From positions 1,090,001-1,154,000 of the forward strand of contig NC_022041.1 of NCBI RefSeq assembly GCF_000444995.1: a stretch of DNA of 64,000 bases, given 5' to 3'. The notes below the pieces were generated by a model. That model saw nothing but the letters and a program-made list of their open reading frames with translations. It made no database searches and had not been told where the DNA came from. This document shows positions 19,269 to 27,810 of the stretch, in pieces. This DNA comes from Paracoccus aminophilus JCM 7686 (GTDB lineage Bacteria; Pseudomonadota; Alphaproteobacteria; Rhodobacterales; Rhodobacteraceae). The stretch's first letter is position 1, and each line of letters opens with the position of its first letter. Both the position numbers and the translations under genes were made by a program.

Positions 19269-20713
19269 CCGAGATCGACCGCGATCCGCAGGCGCAAAAC
19301 GTCGCCGCCGCTAGCACGCCCGATACCCCTTCGGCCCAAACGCCCGCGCCGACCGACGAGCGCGCCGAGCGCCGGTTTGGCGATCCGCGCCGCGAAACTC
19401 CGGTCTGGGCGCAGGCCGAGACCAGTGGCGACCGCCCCTTCAGCCGCGGGCTGATCGCGGCCGGTTTCGCCATTATCGCGGTCTTTGGCGGCACTTTTTA
19501 TGTCTGGGCTGCCAGCGCGCCGATCGAGGGCGCGGTGATTGCCCAGGGCGTCGTCAGCGTCGACAGCAATGTCCGCACGATCCAGCATCTCGAGGGCGGG
19601 ATCATTGACGCCATTCTGGTGCGCGACGGCGACCGCGTGGCGACCGGGCAGGTGCTGATCCGGTTGCAGAACACGCTGTCCTCCTCGACCCGAAACGAGT
19701 TACAGGCGCAATATTTCGAGATGCGTGCGACCGAGGCGCGCCTTGTCGCCGAACAAGAGGGCAAGGCCGAGATCGCCTTTCCCGCCGAGCTGACCGACAA
19801 GATCGGCGACGGGGCCGCGCGTGCCTCGATCTCGGGGCAGGAGAGCCTCTTCCAAAGCCGTCGCAAGCTTTTGGCCGACCGTTTGACCATTCTCGACCGC
19901 ACAAAGGCCGGGCTTGAAAGCGAAATCACCGGGCTCGAGGGCCAGATCGCCTCGTCCGACAAGCGTTTGGGGCTGATCGCCGAAGAGCTGCGCGATGTCG
20001 AAGAGCTTTACGCCAAGAACCTGACCAACAAGCCCCGGCTCTTGCAATTGCAGCGCCAACAGGCCGAGTTGCAGGGCGAGGTCTCCAGCTATCAGGCGGG
20101 CATTGGCACGGCGCGGCAAAAGATCGACGAATCCGATCTGCGCATGGTCGAGATGCAGGCCGCGCAAGCCGCCGAGGTCGCCGATGGGCTGCGCGATACC
20201 CGCGCGAAGCTTTACGAGCTGCACCAGCGTTTGACCGCCGCCGAAGATATCGTCGGGCGCACCGAGATCCGCTCTCCGGTCGACGGGATCGTCAAAGGGC
20301 TCACTGTCCATACGATCGGCGGCGTGATCGCGGCGGGCCAGCCGCTGATGGATGTGGTCCCGGTCAGCGACAAGCTGGTCATTCAGGCGACGCTCGATCC
20401 CCTCGACATCGATCAGGTGGCCGAGGGGCAGCCCGCGCAGGTCTGGCTTTCGGCGGTCAACCGGCGCAGCCAGACGCCGCTTGATGGGATCGTGACCACC
20501 GTTTCGGCGGATCGCATGACCGATGCGGCCAGCGGCGCGCCCTATTATCAGGCGCGGGTCGAACTGGACCGCGCCGAGGTCGCGCGCAGCTCTGTGCCGA
20601 TGCAGCCCGGCATGAGCGCCGAGGTGATGATCCGCACCGGCGCCCGCACCACTTGGGACTATTTGTCCTCGCCAATTTCTCAATTCCTCTCGCGCGCGAT
20701 GCGGGAGGGCTGA
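19265..20713 (+). CDS. HlyD/PrtE-family membrane fusion protein
   Basis: Periplasmic adaptor of a type I export system, joining the ABC exporter to an outer-membrane channel. The 482-residue product has a cytoplasmic tail of about 61 residues rich in Pro, Ala and charge, one membrane helix (62-82), a lipoyl-like half motif (VRTIQHLEGGIIDAI), a long alpha-helical coiled-coil region (about 150-330) and a C-terminal beta-barrel region. The tail is longer than is usual in PrtE-type adaptors. It overlaps the exporter gene by 4 bases. No TolC-type gene lies in the window. Confidence 0.9.
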   Translation: MTEIDRDPQAQNVAAASTPDTPSAQTPAPTDERAERRFGDPRRETPVWAQAETSGDRPFSRGLIAAGFAIIAVFGGTFYVWAASAPIEGAVIAQGVVSVDSNVRTIQHLEGGIIDAILVRDGDRVATGQVLIRLQNTLSSSTRNELQAQYFEMRATEARLVAEQEGKAEIAFPAELTDKIGDGAARASISGQESLFQSRRKLLADRLTILDRTKAGLESEITGLEGQIASSDKRLGLIAEELRDVEELYAKNLTNKPRLLQLQRQQAELQGEVSSYQAGIGTARQKIDESDLRMVEMQAAQAAEVADGLRDTRAKLYELHQRLTAAEDIVGRTEIRSPVDGIVKGLTVHTIGGVIAAGQPLMDVVPVSDKLVIQATLDPLDIDQVAEGQPAQVWLSAVNRRSQTPLDGIVTTVSADRMTDAASGAPYYQARVELDRAEVARSSVPMQPGMSAEVMIRTGARTTWDYLSSPISQFLSRAMREG

Positions 20714-20747
20714 TTTTCCATTGATCTCTTTGAGTGAGGATTTGCCC

Positions 20748-23700
20748 ATGAAAATGACGACCTCAGCCGTATATCTTCCCGGAAATATCTATACCCGCAG
20801 GCTTGCGCTGGAGTTGAGCCTTGAGGGCGCGGCCGGGGTCGAGCTGCCCCCGCAGCGCCTGCGCGATGTGGCCAAGGCCTTTGGCTTCATCCGCCATTCG
20901 GTTCTCGATTTCCCGGCGTGGCGCCGGGTGACGCGCGCGAAAGAGCCGGTGCCGGTCGCGGCATTGGTCGAATTGCTGGCGGTGCTCGTCCAGCGCTATG
21001 CCTATTGGCCGGTGAAGTTTTGCGGCTGGCGGGCACAGCCCGAGGATCTGAGCGCGCCGACCGCTGCCGCGAAAGGGGCGCAGGCCAAGGGCTATGCGAT
21101 CTTTGAAATCAGCAGCGAGGGGCCGGGCCGCGAGGCGGCGCGGGTCGCGCTGACGCTGGCCGAGGCGGTTGTCGAAGGGCGTGACGGCGCGGCTCTGGAA
21201 GAGCTGTTCCTGTCGGAAATGGCGGGCTTCCTGAAGAAGACCCTGCGCGAGACGCCCTCGGCCGATGCGTTGCTGATTGCGCGGGCGGCGCAGGCGCGCG
21301 GGATTCCGTGGTCCGTGCTGTCACGCTCGCAATATCTGCGGCTCGGCATCGGGCGCGATTCCCATACGCTTTATGGCACGGAATCGACCAATACGACCTC
21401 GATCGCCCGGGCGATTTCGCGCGACAAGGCTTTGTCGAACGATCTGCTGCGCCGCGCCGGTCTGCCAGCCGCGCGCCAACGCACCGCGCGGACCGAGGAT
21501 GAGGCCGTGGCCCATGCCCGCACCCTTGGCTTCCCGCTGGTGGTCAAGCCGCTGACCGGCAATATGGGGCAGGGCGTGACGGTTGGCGCGAGCGATGAGG
21601 CGCAGATCCTGCGCGCCTTCCACCGCGCACGCGAGGTCTCGCGCGATGTCGTTCTGGAAACCATGATCGAGGGCGACGAGACTCGGCTTTTGGTGGTCAA
21701 TGGCCGGATGATCTCGGCGGTGCGCCGCCATCCGGCGCAGGTGCGCGGCGATGGCACCAGCACGGTGCGCGCGCTGGTCGAGGCCTCGAACCGGCAGCCC
21801 GAACGTGAGCAGGTCCTGACCGGGCGCATGGCGGTGATGAAGCCGATCCAGCTAGACGGTGAGGCGCTCGAACTGCTCGCGGCGCAGAAGCTGACGCTCG
21901 AGGCCGTCCCGCAAGGGGGGCAGGTGGTGCTCTTGCGCCAGGAATCGAATATTTCGCGCGGGGGGCATCCCGAGGATGTGACCCGGCTTGTCCATCCCTC
22001 GATCCGCCGTGTTGCCGAACGCGCGGCGGCGGCGGTGGGGCTTGATGTCTGCGGCGTCGATTTCATCACTACCGATCTCTCGGCGCATTGGAACACGACC
22101 GGCGGCGCGATCTGCGAGGTCAACAGCCGGCCCGGCATCAATATGCATCTCTTTGTTTCGGGCAAGGGCGCGGGCCGGATCACCGATGCCTTCCTCGATA
22201 TGCTTTTCCCCGACGACAGCCGCCCGCGTCTGCCGGTGGTCGCGCTTCTGGGCGAGCCCGAGGAAACCCTGCCGCTGCGCCGCGCGATCGAGGCCACGGC
22301 GGCGCGCGCCAATCGTCCGCTCGCGGTGGTGACCACCGAAGAGCGGCGCACGACCGTGCTCAGCTCGTCGCGGTGGGCGGCCACTGCGGCGGGGCTCATC
22401 TGGGACGATCTGGCCGAGGCGGCGGTGATCGAGATCACGCCAAAGCAGCTCGTGCGCGACGGCTTGGGCTTTGACCGCGTCGATCTGGCGGTTCTCCCGC
22501 CCAAATCGGTCACCGCGACGCAAGAGCTCGCGGCGCAGGTCCTGCGCCATCTCGCCGGGCCGCGCGTCGTGATCCGGGGCGAGGCCGAGGCGCCCGCGCA
22601 GGCGCTCGCGGCGCTTGGCCTGCCGGTGACCGCCCTTGACGACCAGCTTGTCCAAGGCCCGTCGGCCAATCCGGCTGCCGCCCCTCGGCACGAGACCAGC
22701 GCCGACGAATTCACCGCGCTTTTTGTCGGAGATGTCGGCTTTGGCGAATCCTATATGCACCACCCGCGCGTCGCGGGTCTGCAGCAGCTTCTGTCCACGC
22801 AGGGGCATGGCTATTCGCTGGCCGGGCTTCAGGGCCTTCTGGGCGGCGCCGATCTGACGGTGGCCAATCTTGAGGTGCCGCTGGCGGGCCGGCCCGATCT
22901 CGCGCTGCAAGGCCGCAAGAAATACCTCGGCTGGAGCGATCCGAGCCGCAGCCTTGCCGCCTTGCGCGACGCCGGGATCGACGCGGTGACGCTGGCCAAC
23001 AACCATGCGCTCGATTGCGGCACGGAGGGGCTGTCCGAAACGCTTTTGCGGCTGCGTGAGGGCGGGATTGCGAGCTTTGGTGCCGGGGCGGATGCCGAGG
23101 CCGCCGGTCTGCCCTTCATCCACCGCTTCACCGTGGGCGGGGTCGAGCGCTCGCTGGTCGTCTATGGCGGCTTCGAGACGCGCGCCCGCTATGAAGAGCG
23201 CTATCGCTGGTATGCCGATCGCGGCTTTGCCGGGGTCTCGAAGATCGATCCCGACCGCATCGCCCGCTCGGTTGCGGCGCTGCGTCAGGTTCTGCCCAAT
23301 CCGCTCTTCATCGCTTTCCCGCATTGGGGCACCGACTACGAGCCGATCACGGCGGGCCAGCGCGAGACTGCGGCGGCTTTGGCGAAGGCCGGGCTTGATC
23401 TGGTGATCGGCCATGGCGCGCATTTCTCGCAAGGGGCCGAGATCGTCGAGGCCTGCCCGGTGCTCTTCAATATCGGGAATTTCGTCTGGAACACCCCGGG
23501 ACGGTTCAACAAGCGTGATGTCGCGCCCTATGGCACGGCGGTGGCGCTGATCTTCCGGCGCGGACAGCGCGGCGGGCCGACCCTGCGGCTCTATCCGCTG
23601 ATGGTCGACAATGCGCAGACGAACTTCCAGAACCGCCCCGTCACGCCAGAGGAGTTCCCGGCAGCGGCACAGGTGATCACCGCGGGCTGGCCCGGTCGTC

Positions 23701-23870
23701 CGCGCCGTCTGCGCAATGCTGATGCGCCTTATCTTGAGATGAAACTGCCGCTGCGTGAGGGGGCACAGCCCGCCGCCGCGACGGCTTCTGCGCGGGCGCG
23801 TCCGACGAAACGCAAGACGGCAACCTCGGTCGCGCCCCGGCCGAATGGCGGTGAGCAGCCCCATCTGTAA
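20748..23870 (+). CDS. Cyanophycin-synthetase-like ATP-grasp protein fused to CapA domain
   Basis: A 1040-residue fusion. Residues 1-165 resemble the CphA N-terminal domain (LPGNIYTRRLALEL). Residues about 205-490 are a CphA-type ATP-grasp ligase with VVKPLTGNMGQGVTV, SNISRGG and the metal-binding CEVNSRPGINMHL. Residues about 495-635 align with the start of the CphA Mur-ligase part (VIEIT...VRDGLGFDRVDLAVL), but the GTNGKT P-loop is replaced by LLGEPEET. Residues about 655-950 are a CapA-type metallophosphatase: VGDVGF, ANLEVPL, LANNHALDCG, PHWGTDYE, GHGAH. The ATG at 20748 follows GTGAGGA. Probably an amide-bond-forming enzyme linked to export; substrate unknown. Confidence 0.8.
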   Translation: MKMTTSAVYLPGNIYTRRLALELSLEGAAGVELPPQRLRDVAKAFGFIRHSVLDFPAWRRVTRAKEPVPVAALVELLAVLVQRYAYWPVKFCGWRAQPEDLSAPTAAAKGAQAKGYAIFEISSEGPGREAARVALTLAEAVVEGRDGAALEELFLSEMAGFLKKTLRETPSADALLIARAAQARGIPWSVLSRSQYLRLGIGRDSHTLYGTESTNTTSIARAISRDKALSNDLLRRAGLPAARQRTARTEDEAVAHARTLGFPLVVKPLTGNMGQGVTVGASDEAQILRAFHRAREVSRDVVLETMIEGDETRLLVVNGRMISAVRRHPAQVRGDGTSTVRALVEASNRQPEREQVLTGRMAVMKPIQLDGEALELLAAQKLTLEAVPQGGQVVLLRQESNISRGGHPEDVTRLVHPSIRRVAERAAAAVGLDVCGVDFITTDLSAHWNTTGGAICEVNSRPGINMHLFVSGKGAGRITDAFLDMLFPDDSRPRLPVVALLGEPEETLPLRRAIEATAARANRPLAVVTTEERRTTVLSSSRWAATAAGLIWDDLAEAAVIEITPKQLVRDGLGFDRVDLAVLPPKSVTATQELAAQVLRHLAGPRVVIRGEAEAPAQALAALGLPVTALDDQLVQGPSANPAAAPRHETSADEFTALFVGDVGFGESYMHHPRVAGLQQLLSTQGHGYSLAGLQGLLGGADLTVANLEVPLAGRPDLALQGRKKYLGWSDPSRSLAALRDAGIDAVTLANNHALDCGTEGLSETLLRLREGGIASFGAGADAEAAGLPFIHRFTVGGVERSLVVYGGFETRARYEERYRWYADRGFAGVSKIDPDRIARSVAALRQVLPNPLFIAFPHWGTDYEPITAGQRETAAALAKAGLDLVIGHGAHFSQGAEIVEACPVLFNIGNFVWNTPGRFNKRDVAPYGTAVALIFRRGQRGGPTLRLYPLMVDNAQTNFQNRPVTPEEFPAAAQVITAGWPGRPRRLRNADAPYLEMKLPLREGAQPAAATASARARPTKRKTATSVAPRPNGGEQPHL

Positions 23871-23911
23871 CGGGGAAGCGCAACGCCGGGTCACCGCAAC
23901 AAGACCAACCG

Positions 23912-23959
23912 CGCCGCCCTGTCAAAGGGGCGGCGTCGGCATCTCGAAGGGTTCGAGAT
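23912..23959 (+). other. Two hairpins after the ATP-grasp/CapA gene
   Basis: First, CGCCGCCC (23912-23919) pairs with GGGCGGCG (23928-23935). Second, ATCTCGAA (23941-23948) pairs perfectly with TTCGAGAT (23952-23959) around GGG. Neither has a T-run. Together they probably mark the end of the cassette transcript. Confidence 0.5.
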
Positions 23960-24054
23960 ATCGGCGCGAGCTCTTTGGAATGAAACGGTTTTCAGAAATG
24001 GAAACGCGACCACAGGGTCGGGTGTTTCGGGTTCAAATCTGAAGGGGGGGGAGA

Positions 24055-24130
24055 TGGTGCCCGGAGACGGATTTGAACCGCCGACACGCGGATTTTCAAT
24101 CCGCTGCTCTACCAACTGAGCTATCCGGGC
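24055..24130 (-). tRNA. tRNA-Phe (GAA)
   Basis: The minus strand folds as a full cloverleaf of 76 bases with an encoded CCA: acceptor GCCCGGA pairing with TCCGGGC, D-arm with AGCTCAGTTGGTAGAGC, anticodon stem GGATT/AATCC around GAA, and T-arm with GGTTCAAATCC. Anticodon GAA reads Phe codons. Its 3' end faces the four-gene cassette. Confidence 0.97.
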
Positions 24131-24156
24131 CAGCAGTCTCTGCTGTCGTGAGGCGG

Positions 24157-24185
24157 TTACTAAGGCAGGTTCGTGACGCTGTCCA
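24157..24185 (-). promoter_or_regulatory. Likely promoter of tRNA-Phe
   Basis: Read on the minus strand: TGGACA (24185-24180), a 17-base spacer, then TAGTAA (24162-24157), placing the start a few bases before the mature tRNA 5' end at 24130. Confidence 0.45.
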
Positions 24186-24204
24186 GACCCGAAAAGAAGA
24201 AAAA

Positions 24205-24363
24205 TCACTCCTCGCTGTCGAAATCTGAAACCGGCTCTGCCGGGATGCGATAGTCGCCGCGCAACCAGCGCGCCAGATCGACATCTGCACAGCGTTTCGA
24301 ACAGAAAGGCGTATATTCCTCGACGGCAGGTTTGCCGCAGATCGGGCAGGCGGCGCTGCTCAC
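24205..24363 (-). CDS. yacG: DNA gyrase inhibitor YacG
   Basis: Small zinc protein that in E. coli binds GyrB and inhibits gyrase. The 52-residue product has the four zinc cysteines CPIC and CSKRC, and the typical WLRGDYRIP segment. I chose the GTG at 24363, which overlaps the stop of the RNase gene (GTGA) and gives the usual small size; a longer frame would add ~26 unrelated residues. It is the last gene of infA-maf-RNase-yacG. Confidence 0.9.
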   Translation of the reverse strand: MSSAACPICGKPAVEEYTPFCSKRCADVDLARWLRGDYRIPAEPVSDFDSEE

Positions 24364-25415
24364 GCAGCACCCCCGGCCAGCCGCGACAGCAGCACGCGGT
24401 CGCGTTTGCGGTTGATCTCGAAAAGACCCATCGCGGTCCAACCGATCAGCACGGTTTCCGAAGATTCCGATTTGAAGGCCGCGCGCAACACCTGTTCCAG
24501 CGTGCCGCGATCACGTTTCGGGATCGGCGCAAAATCGATCACGATCTGGCCGCCGATGCCGCGCAAGCGCAGCTGACGCGGCAGATCGCGCGCCAGCGCG
24601 ATATTGGCCTTGAGCCCGGCGGCGGGCGAGGTGTCCGCGCCGGTGTTCACATCGACCGCGCTCAGCGCGCGCAGGGATTCAACCGAAGCCCAGGCGCCAT
24701 TGCCCAGATCGACCCGCGGCGAGAGGAGCGCGAGCACGGCATCCTCGGCCCCGGTATCGGCAAAAGCCTCTTCGCCTTCCTCGATCGCATCGGGCTCGGG
24801 GAAACCCCAATCGCGCCAGGCGGATTCGGCAGGCGTCGGCGCATCCAGCAGCAGCTCGGGCGCGCCGCTCAGATCTTCGCCAATCTCGCGCGCCAAGGCT
24901 GCAAGCTGGGCAATCTCGTCGCGGATGTCCTCGTCATCGGCCAGCACTGCGGCGCTGCGGATGATCAGCCCCGGCGCATCTTCCGCCGGGCCAAGCACCT
25001 CGGCGGCGATCGCGGTCAGGCCCTCACGCTCATCACTGTCGCGGATCTGGCGCGAGACATTCACGCCGGGCGCGCCGGGGGTGACGATGACATGACGCCC
25101 GCGCAACAGCAGCCGGCTCGACACCGGGATGGCCTTGCCCTCTTCGGCGACGCCAGTGATCTGGACGATCAGGTTCTGTCCTTCGCCCAGACCATTGCGG
25201 TCGCGCAGATAGCCGCGCGCGCCGTCGGGCAGGCGCAGGAAAACCCCGCCCTGCCCCTTGACCAGCCGATCGACCTTGGCGCGGCAAATCGCGCCGGGGG
25301 CAAGAGGGGTGATGTCGCTGGGATCGATCAGCAGATCCTCAAGCTGACCGTCGTGCATAAGCGCCGCGGCCTCTTGCCCGAGGACGCGGCCGATGATGAC
25401 CTGACGGCCTTTCAT
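24360..25415 (-). CDS. Short ribonuclease E/G family protein
   Basis: A 351-residue endoribonuclease of the RNase E/G family, cutting single-stranded RNA. It shows an S1-like N-terminal part ([30 protein letters not shown]) and the two catalytic aspartates in VDVNTGAD and [12 protein letters not shown]. coli RNase G is about 490 residues; here the Zn-link CPxCxG segment and the C-terminal dimer domain are missing. Such short forms next to maf and yacG are seen in Rhodobacterales. The start overlaps the end of maf (ATGA). Confidence 0.85.
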   Translation of the reverse strand: MKGRQVIIGRVLGQEAAALMHDGQLEDLLIDPSDITPLAPGAICRAKVDRLVKGQGGVFLRLPDGARGYLRDRNGLGEGQNLIVQITGVAEEGKAIPVSSRLLLRGRHVIVTPGAPGVNVSRQIRDSDEREGLTAIAAEVLGPAEDAPGLIIRSAAVLADDEDIRDEIAQLAALAREIGEDLSGAPELLLDAPTPAESAWRDWGFPEPDAIEEGEEAFADTGAEDAVLALLSPRVDLGNGAWASVESLRALSAVDVNTGADTSPAAGLKANIALARDLPRQLRLRGIGGQIVIDFAPIPKRDRGTLEQVLRAAFKSESSETVLIGWTAMGLFEINRKRDRVLLSRLAGGAA

Positions 25416-26023
25416 GGATGATCTCCGTAAATTCCAATGCTGGCGAGCAGCGTCGCCGTCTCGGCGAGCGGCAGGCCGACAACGGCTGTGAATGAGCCCT
25501 GAAGCCAGGGCGCGAAGGCGGCGGCGCGACCCTGAATGGCATAGCCGCCCGCTTTGCCTTGCCATTCGCCCGAAGCGACATAGGCCGCGATATCCGCCGC
25601 CGTGAGCGGCCGAAAGCGAACGGTGGTTTCCACCATCCGCTCGCGCAAACGCCCGTCGTGCAGAAGCGCGACCGCGGTCATGACGGCATGACGACGCCCC
25701 GACATCAGGCGCAGGAAGGCGCCCGCCTCGGCAGCATTTTCAGGTTTTCCCAGAATGCGCGGACCGACCGCGACCACCGTATCGGCGGACAGGATCGCGC
25801 CCTCGGCCGTGCCCTGCAGGGCCTCGGCCTTTTCACGAGCCATGCGGCGGACATAGATCCGCGGCAACTCGCCCTTTGCAGGGGTCTCGTCGATATCGGC
25901 GGGCAGAACGAGGTCGGGACGGATGCCGAGCTGGCCAAGCAGCTCCAGCCGGCGCGGGCTCGCGGATCCGAGCGTCAGTTTGGGACGCGGCGCGATGTCA
26001 CGCGCCAGAGCGGGCGTGGCCAT
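25412..26023 (-). CDS. maf: Maf-family nucleoside triphosphate pyrophosphatase
   Basis: House-cleaning enzyme that hydrolyses non-canonical or excess NTPs (dTTP/UTP or modified forms) to the monophosphate. The 203-residue product has the Maf signature [12 protein letters not shown] near the N-terminus, DIDET, and the catalytic SADTVVAV. Length is typical. It is translationally coupled to the RNase E/G gene and lies 22 bases after infA. The exact nucleotide preference cannot be read from sequence. Confidence 0.93.
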   Translation of the reverse strand: MATPALARDIAPRPKLTLGSASPRRLELLGQLGIRPDLVLPADIDETPAKGELPRIYVRRMAREKAEALQGTAEGAILSADTVVAVGPRILGKPENAAEAGAFLRLMSGRRHAVMTAVALLHDGRLRERMVETTVRFRPLTAADIAAYVASGEWQGKAGGYAIQGRAAAFAPWLQGSFTAVVGLPLAETATLLASIGIYGDHP

Positions 26024-26045
26024 GGCAGCCGCGCGCAGCCCCGTA

Positions 26046-26264
26046 TCACTTGAAGCGGTAATTGATCCGCCCCTTGGTCAGGTCGTAGGTGTTCATTTCG
26101 ACTTGAACGCGGTCGCCAGCAAGAACCCGGATGCGGTTCTTACGCATCTTGCCTGCCATATGCGCGATGATCTCATGGCCGTTTTCCAGCTCGACCTTGA
26201 ACGTCGCATTCGGCAAGAGTTCCTTCACGACGCCGGGGAATTCGAGCAGTTCTTCCTTGGCCAT
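26046..26264 (-). CDS. infA: Translation initiation factor IF-1
   Basis: Essential 72-residue OB-fold factor that binds the 30S A site at initiation. The sequence [20 protein letters not shown]... through GRINYRFK is nearly invariant across alphaproteobacteria. TCAGGAGAG precedes the ATG. The leader carries a CCCGC/GCGGG hairpin at 26285-26301. It heads the infA-maf-RNase-yacG group. Confidence 0.98.
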   Translation of the reverse strand: MAKEELLEFPGVVKELLPNATFKVELENGHEIIAHMAGKMRKNRIRVLAGDRVQVEMNTYDLTKGRINYRFK

Positions 26265-26381
26265 GATCTCTCCTGATTAAATAACCCGCATTTCGCGCGG
26301 GCGCGAGCTACATGCGACCACCCGGCCCATATTACAAGCGGAATTTGCCCTTCTTCCCGTCAAAGCGCCTGAAAAGACACA

Positions 26382-26413
26382 TTTGCCGGGAATGACGCGG
26401 CGATTCCGGCAAA
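26382..26413 (-). terminator. Likely terminator after the FliM-like gene
   Basis: On the minus strand, TTTGCCGGAAT pairs with ATTCCCGGCAAA (11 bp, one bulge) around a 9-base loop, followed by TGTGTCTTTTC. It lies between the FliM-like gene and infA. Confidence 0.5.
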
Positions 26414-26438
26414 GCCGGAGAGGTCGGTCATGCCTCGC

Positions 26439-27719
26439 TCAGCTGTATGTAGGGCGGGGCGAGAGATCAGACAAGCCCGGAGTGAAGCTATCGTCTTCGT
26501 CGATCGAGAAAGCGTCGCTTTGCGCATTATCCTGTTCTTGATCATTGCTTCGGAAGCTGTCGGGCTCGTCGAAATCGATGGTCGGAAGCGCCTCTGGATC
26601 CGCGTCAGGACGCGCGAATTCCTCGCCGCCAAAGGCCGCAGCCGCGCCGTCCGAAAGCTGGGGCGGCGCGAAGGCCGGCACTGTCGTATGGGCAGCGCCG
26701 TGAAGGCGGATGGCGTGAAACCCCTCCGCCTCGCCCAACCGTCCGGTGGCCAGAACCTGCCCGCTCTCGGTTTCCAACTGCGCGGTGTCGAGGCTGCCGT
26801 TCGTCAGCGGGATGACATCGCCCGGCCCCAATCCCCGCAACGCCTTGAGTGACATCTTGCGCCGACAGAGCACCCCGACAAGCGAGACCGGCGCATTGCG
26901 CATCTGAGCGGCCAGATCCTCGGGGTCGGAGAAAATCGGCTCATCTGTGCCGATCTCCGCATGGGACAGCAGATCGGGCTCGGGAAGCGCAAGCGAGCCG
27001 CTCTCCCAGACCGGCGCCGCCGGAGTTTGCGGCAGGGCGATCAGAATGGTGCCGTCACGCTGGCCGCCTTGACCGATCCGGAACCGCAAGGTCAGCCGCG
27101 TGAATGGCACCTCTTCCAGCATCAGCATCAGCGGGCGCGGATCGTCGAGATAGCTCGCATAGGAAAAGCCACCATAATCGGGCCCCTCCACCCCCCTGAT
27201 CTCCTTGCCCAGCTCGGCCAGCAAAGCGGTCACGAAATCGGCCGAAATCGAGGCATCGGTGCGGGTCGGACGACGCGGGCGCAGCTGGCGAGAGGACACG
27301 CGCCCGATTGCCTGCACTTCGATCAGCGAGGCGATCAGCGAGGGGCAAAGCGCCACAACCCCCAAACTGTCCGAGCCACCATGAACCACGGCAAGCAGCG
27401 AGCGGTCGGGGAACAGCTCGGCAAGTTCGGGAACGCTCGTGCTATCCTCTTCGACGCTTTCGACAAAGATCGCGAGCCCGTAAAGCTTGTCGGCCACCCG
27501 CCCCAAAGCCACCGCCGCCCCGCGCGCCGGAGAGACCGGCTCGATCGGCAGATCCATCAGCGGCGCAGGCGCGTCAGCGAAAAACGTCTCGCTTGGCCGC
27601 TCGACCAGCAAACGGCGCAGGATCTCGGCATGGCTCGGCCCCCGAGAGGGTTGGATCGCATCCGCCCCGGTTTCCTCGGTCCCGCTCTCGGTCGTGGCAT
27701 CTGCATCAGTCATGGTCAT
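26439..27719 (-). CDS. FliM/SpoA-family protein
   Basis: A 426-residue protein whose C-terminal half (about 285-350) is a SpoA domain like that of FliM/FliN: NAPVSLVGVLCRRKMSLKALRGLGPGDVIPL. The middle part resembles the FliM CheC-like region. The N-terminus is acidic and lacks the FliM CheY-P-binding peptide; an acidic tail of ~70 residues ends it. There are no flagellar or type III secretion genes around it. The start is uncertain (27719 or 27713). It could be an orphan motor-switch protein or a repurposed SpoA scaffold. Confidence 0.75.
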   Translation of the reverse strand: MTMTDADATTESGTEETGADAIQPSRGPSHAEILRRLLVERPSETFFADAPAPLMDLPIEPVSPARGAAVALGRVADKLYGLAIFVESVEEDSTSVPELAELFPDRSLLAVVHGGSDSLGVVALCPSLIASLIEVQAIGRVSSRQLRPRRPTRTDASISADFVTALLAELGKEIRGVEGPDYGGFSYASYLDDPRPLMLMLEEVPFTRLTLRFRIGQGGQRDGTILIALPQTPAAPVWESGSLALPEPDLLSHAEIGTDEPIFSDPEDLAAQMRNAPVSLVGVLCRRKMSLKALRGLGPGDVIPLTNGSLDTAQLETESGQVLATGRLGEAEGFHAIRLHGAAHTTVPAFAPPQLSDGAAAAFGGEEFARPDADPEALPTIDFDEPDSFRSNDQEQDNAQSDAFSIDEDDSFTPGLSDLSPRPTYS

Positions 27720-27780
27720 CTGGCCGGCATTCTCTGGTTCGTCTGTCCGACCGTCGCAGCAATTGATTGCGAAACCATTG

Positions 27781-27801
27781 ACCCGGCCACGCCTGCCGGG
27801 T
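27781..27801. other. Hairpin upstream of the FliM-like gene
   Basis: ACCCGGC (27781-27787) pairs with GCCGGGT (27795-27801) around 7 bases; on the + strand it is followed by CTTTC. It could end transcription entering from either side. Confidence 0.4.
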
Positions 27802-27810
27802 CTTTCATGC

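Noticed and set aside
14984..24054. Attachment-site repeat of tRNA-Phe flanking the four-gene cassette
   Set aside because: I looked for a copy of the tRNA 3' end in the AT-rich stretch and saw none longer than about 7 bases.
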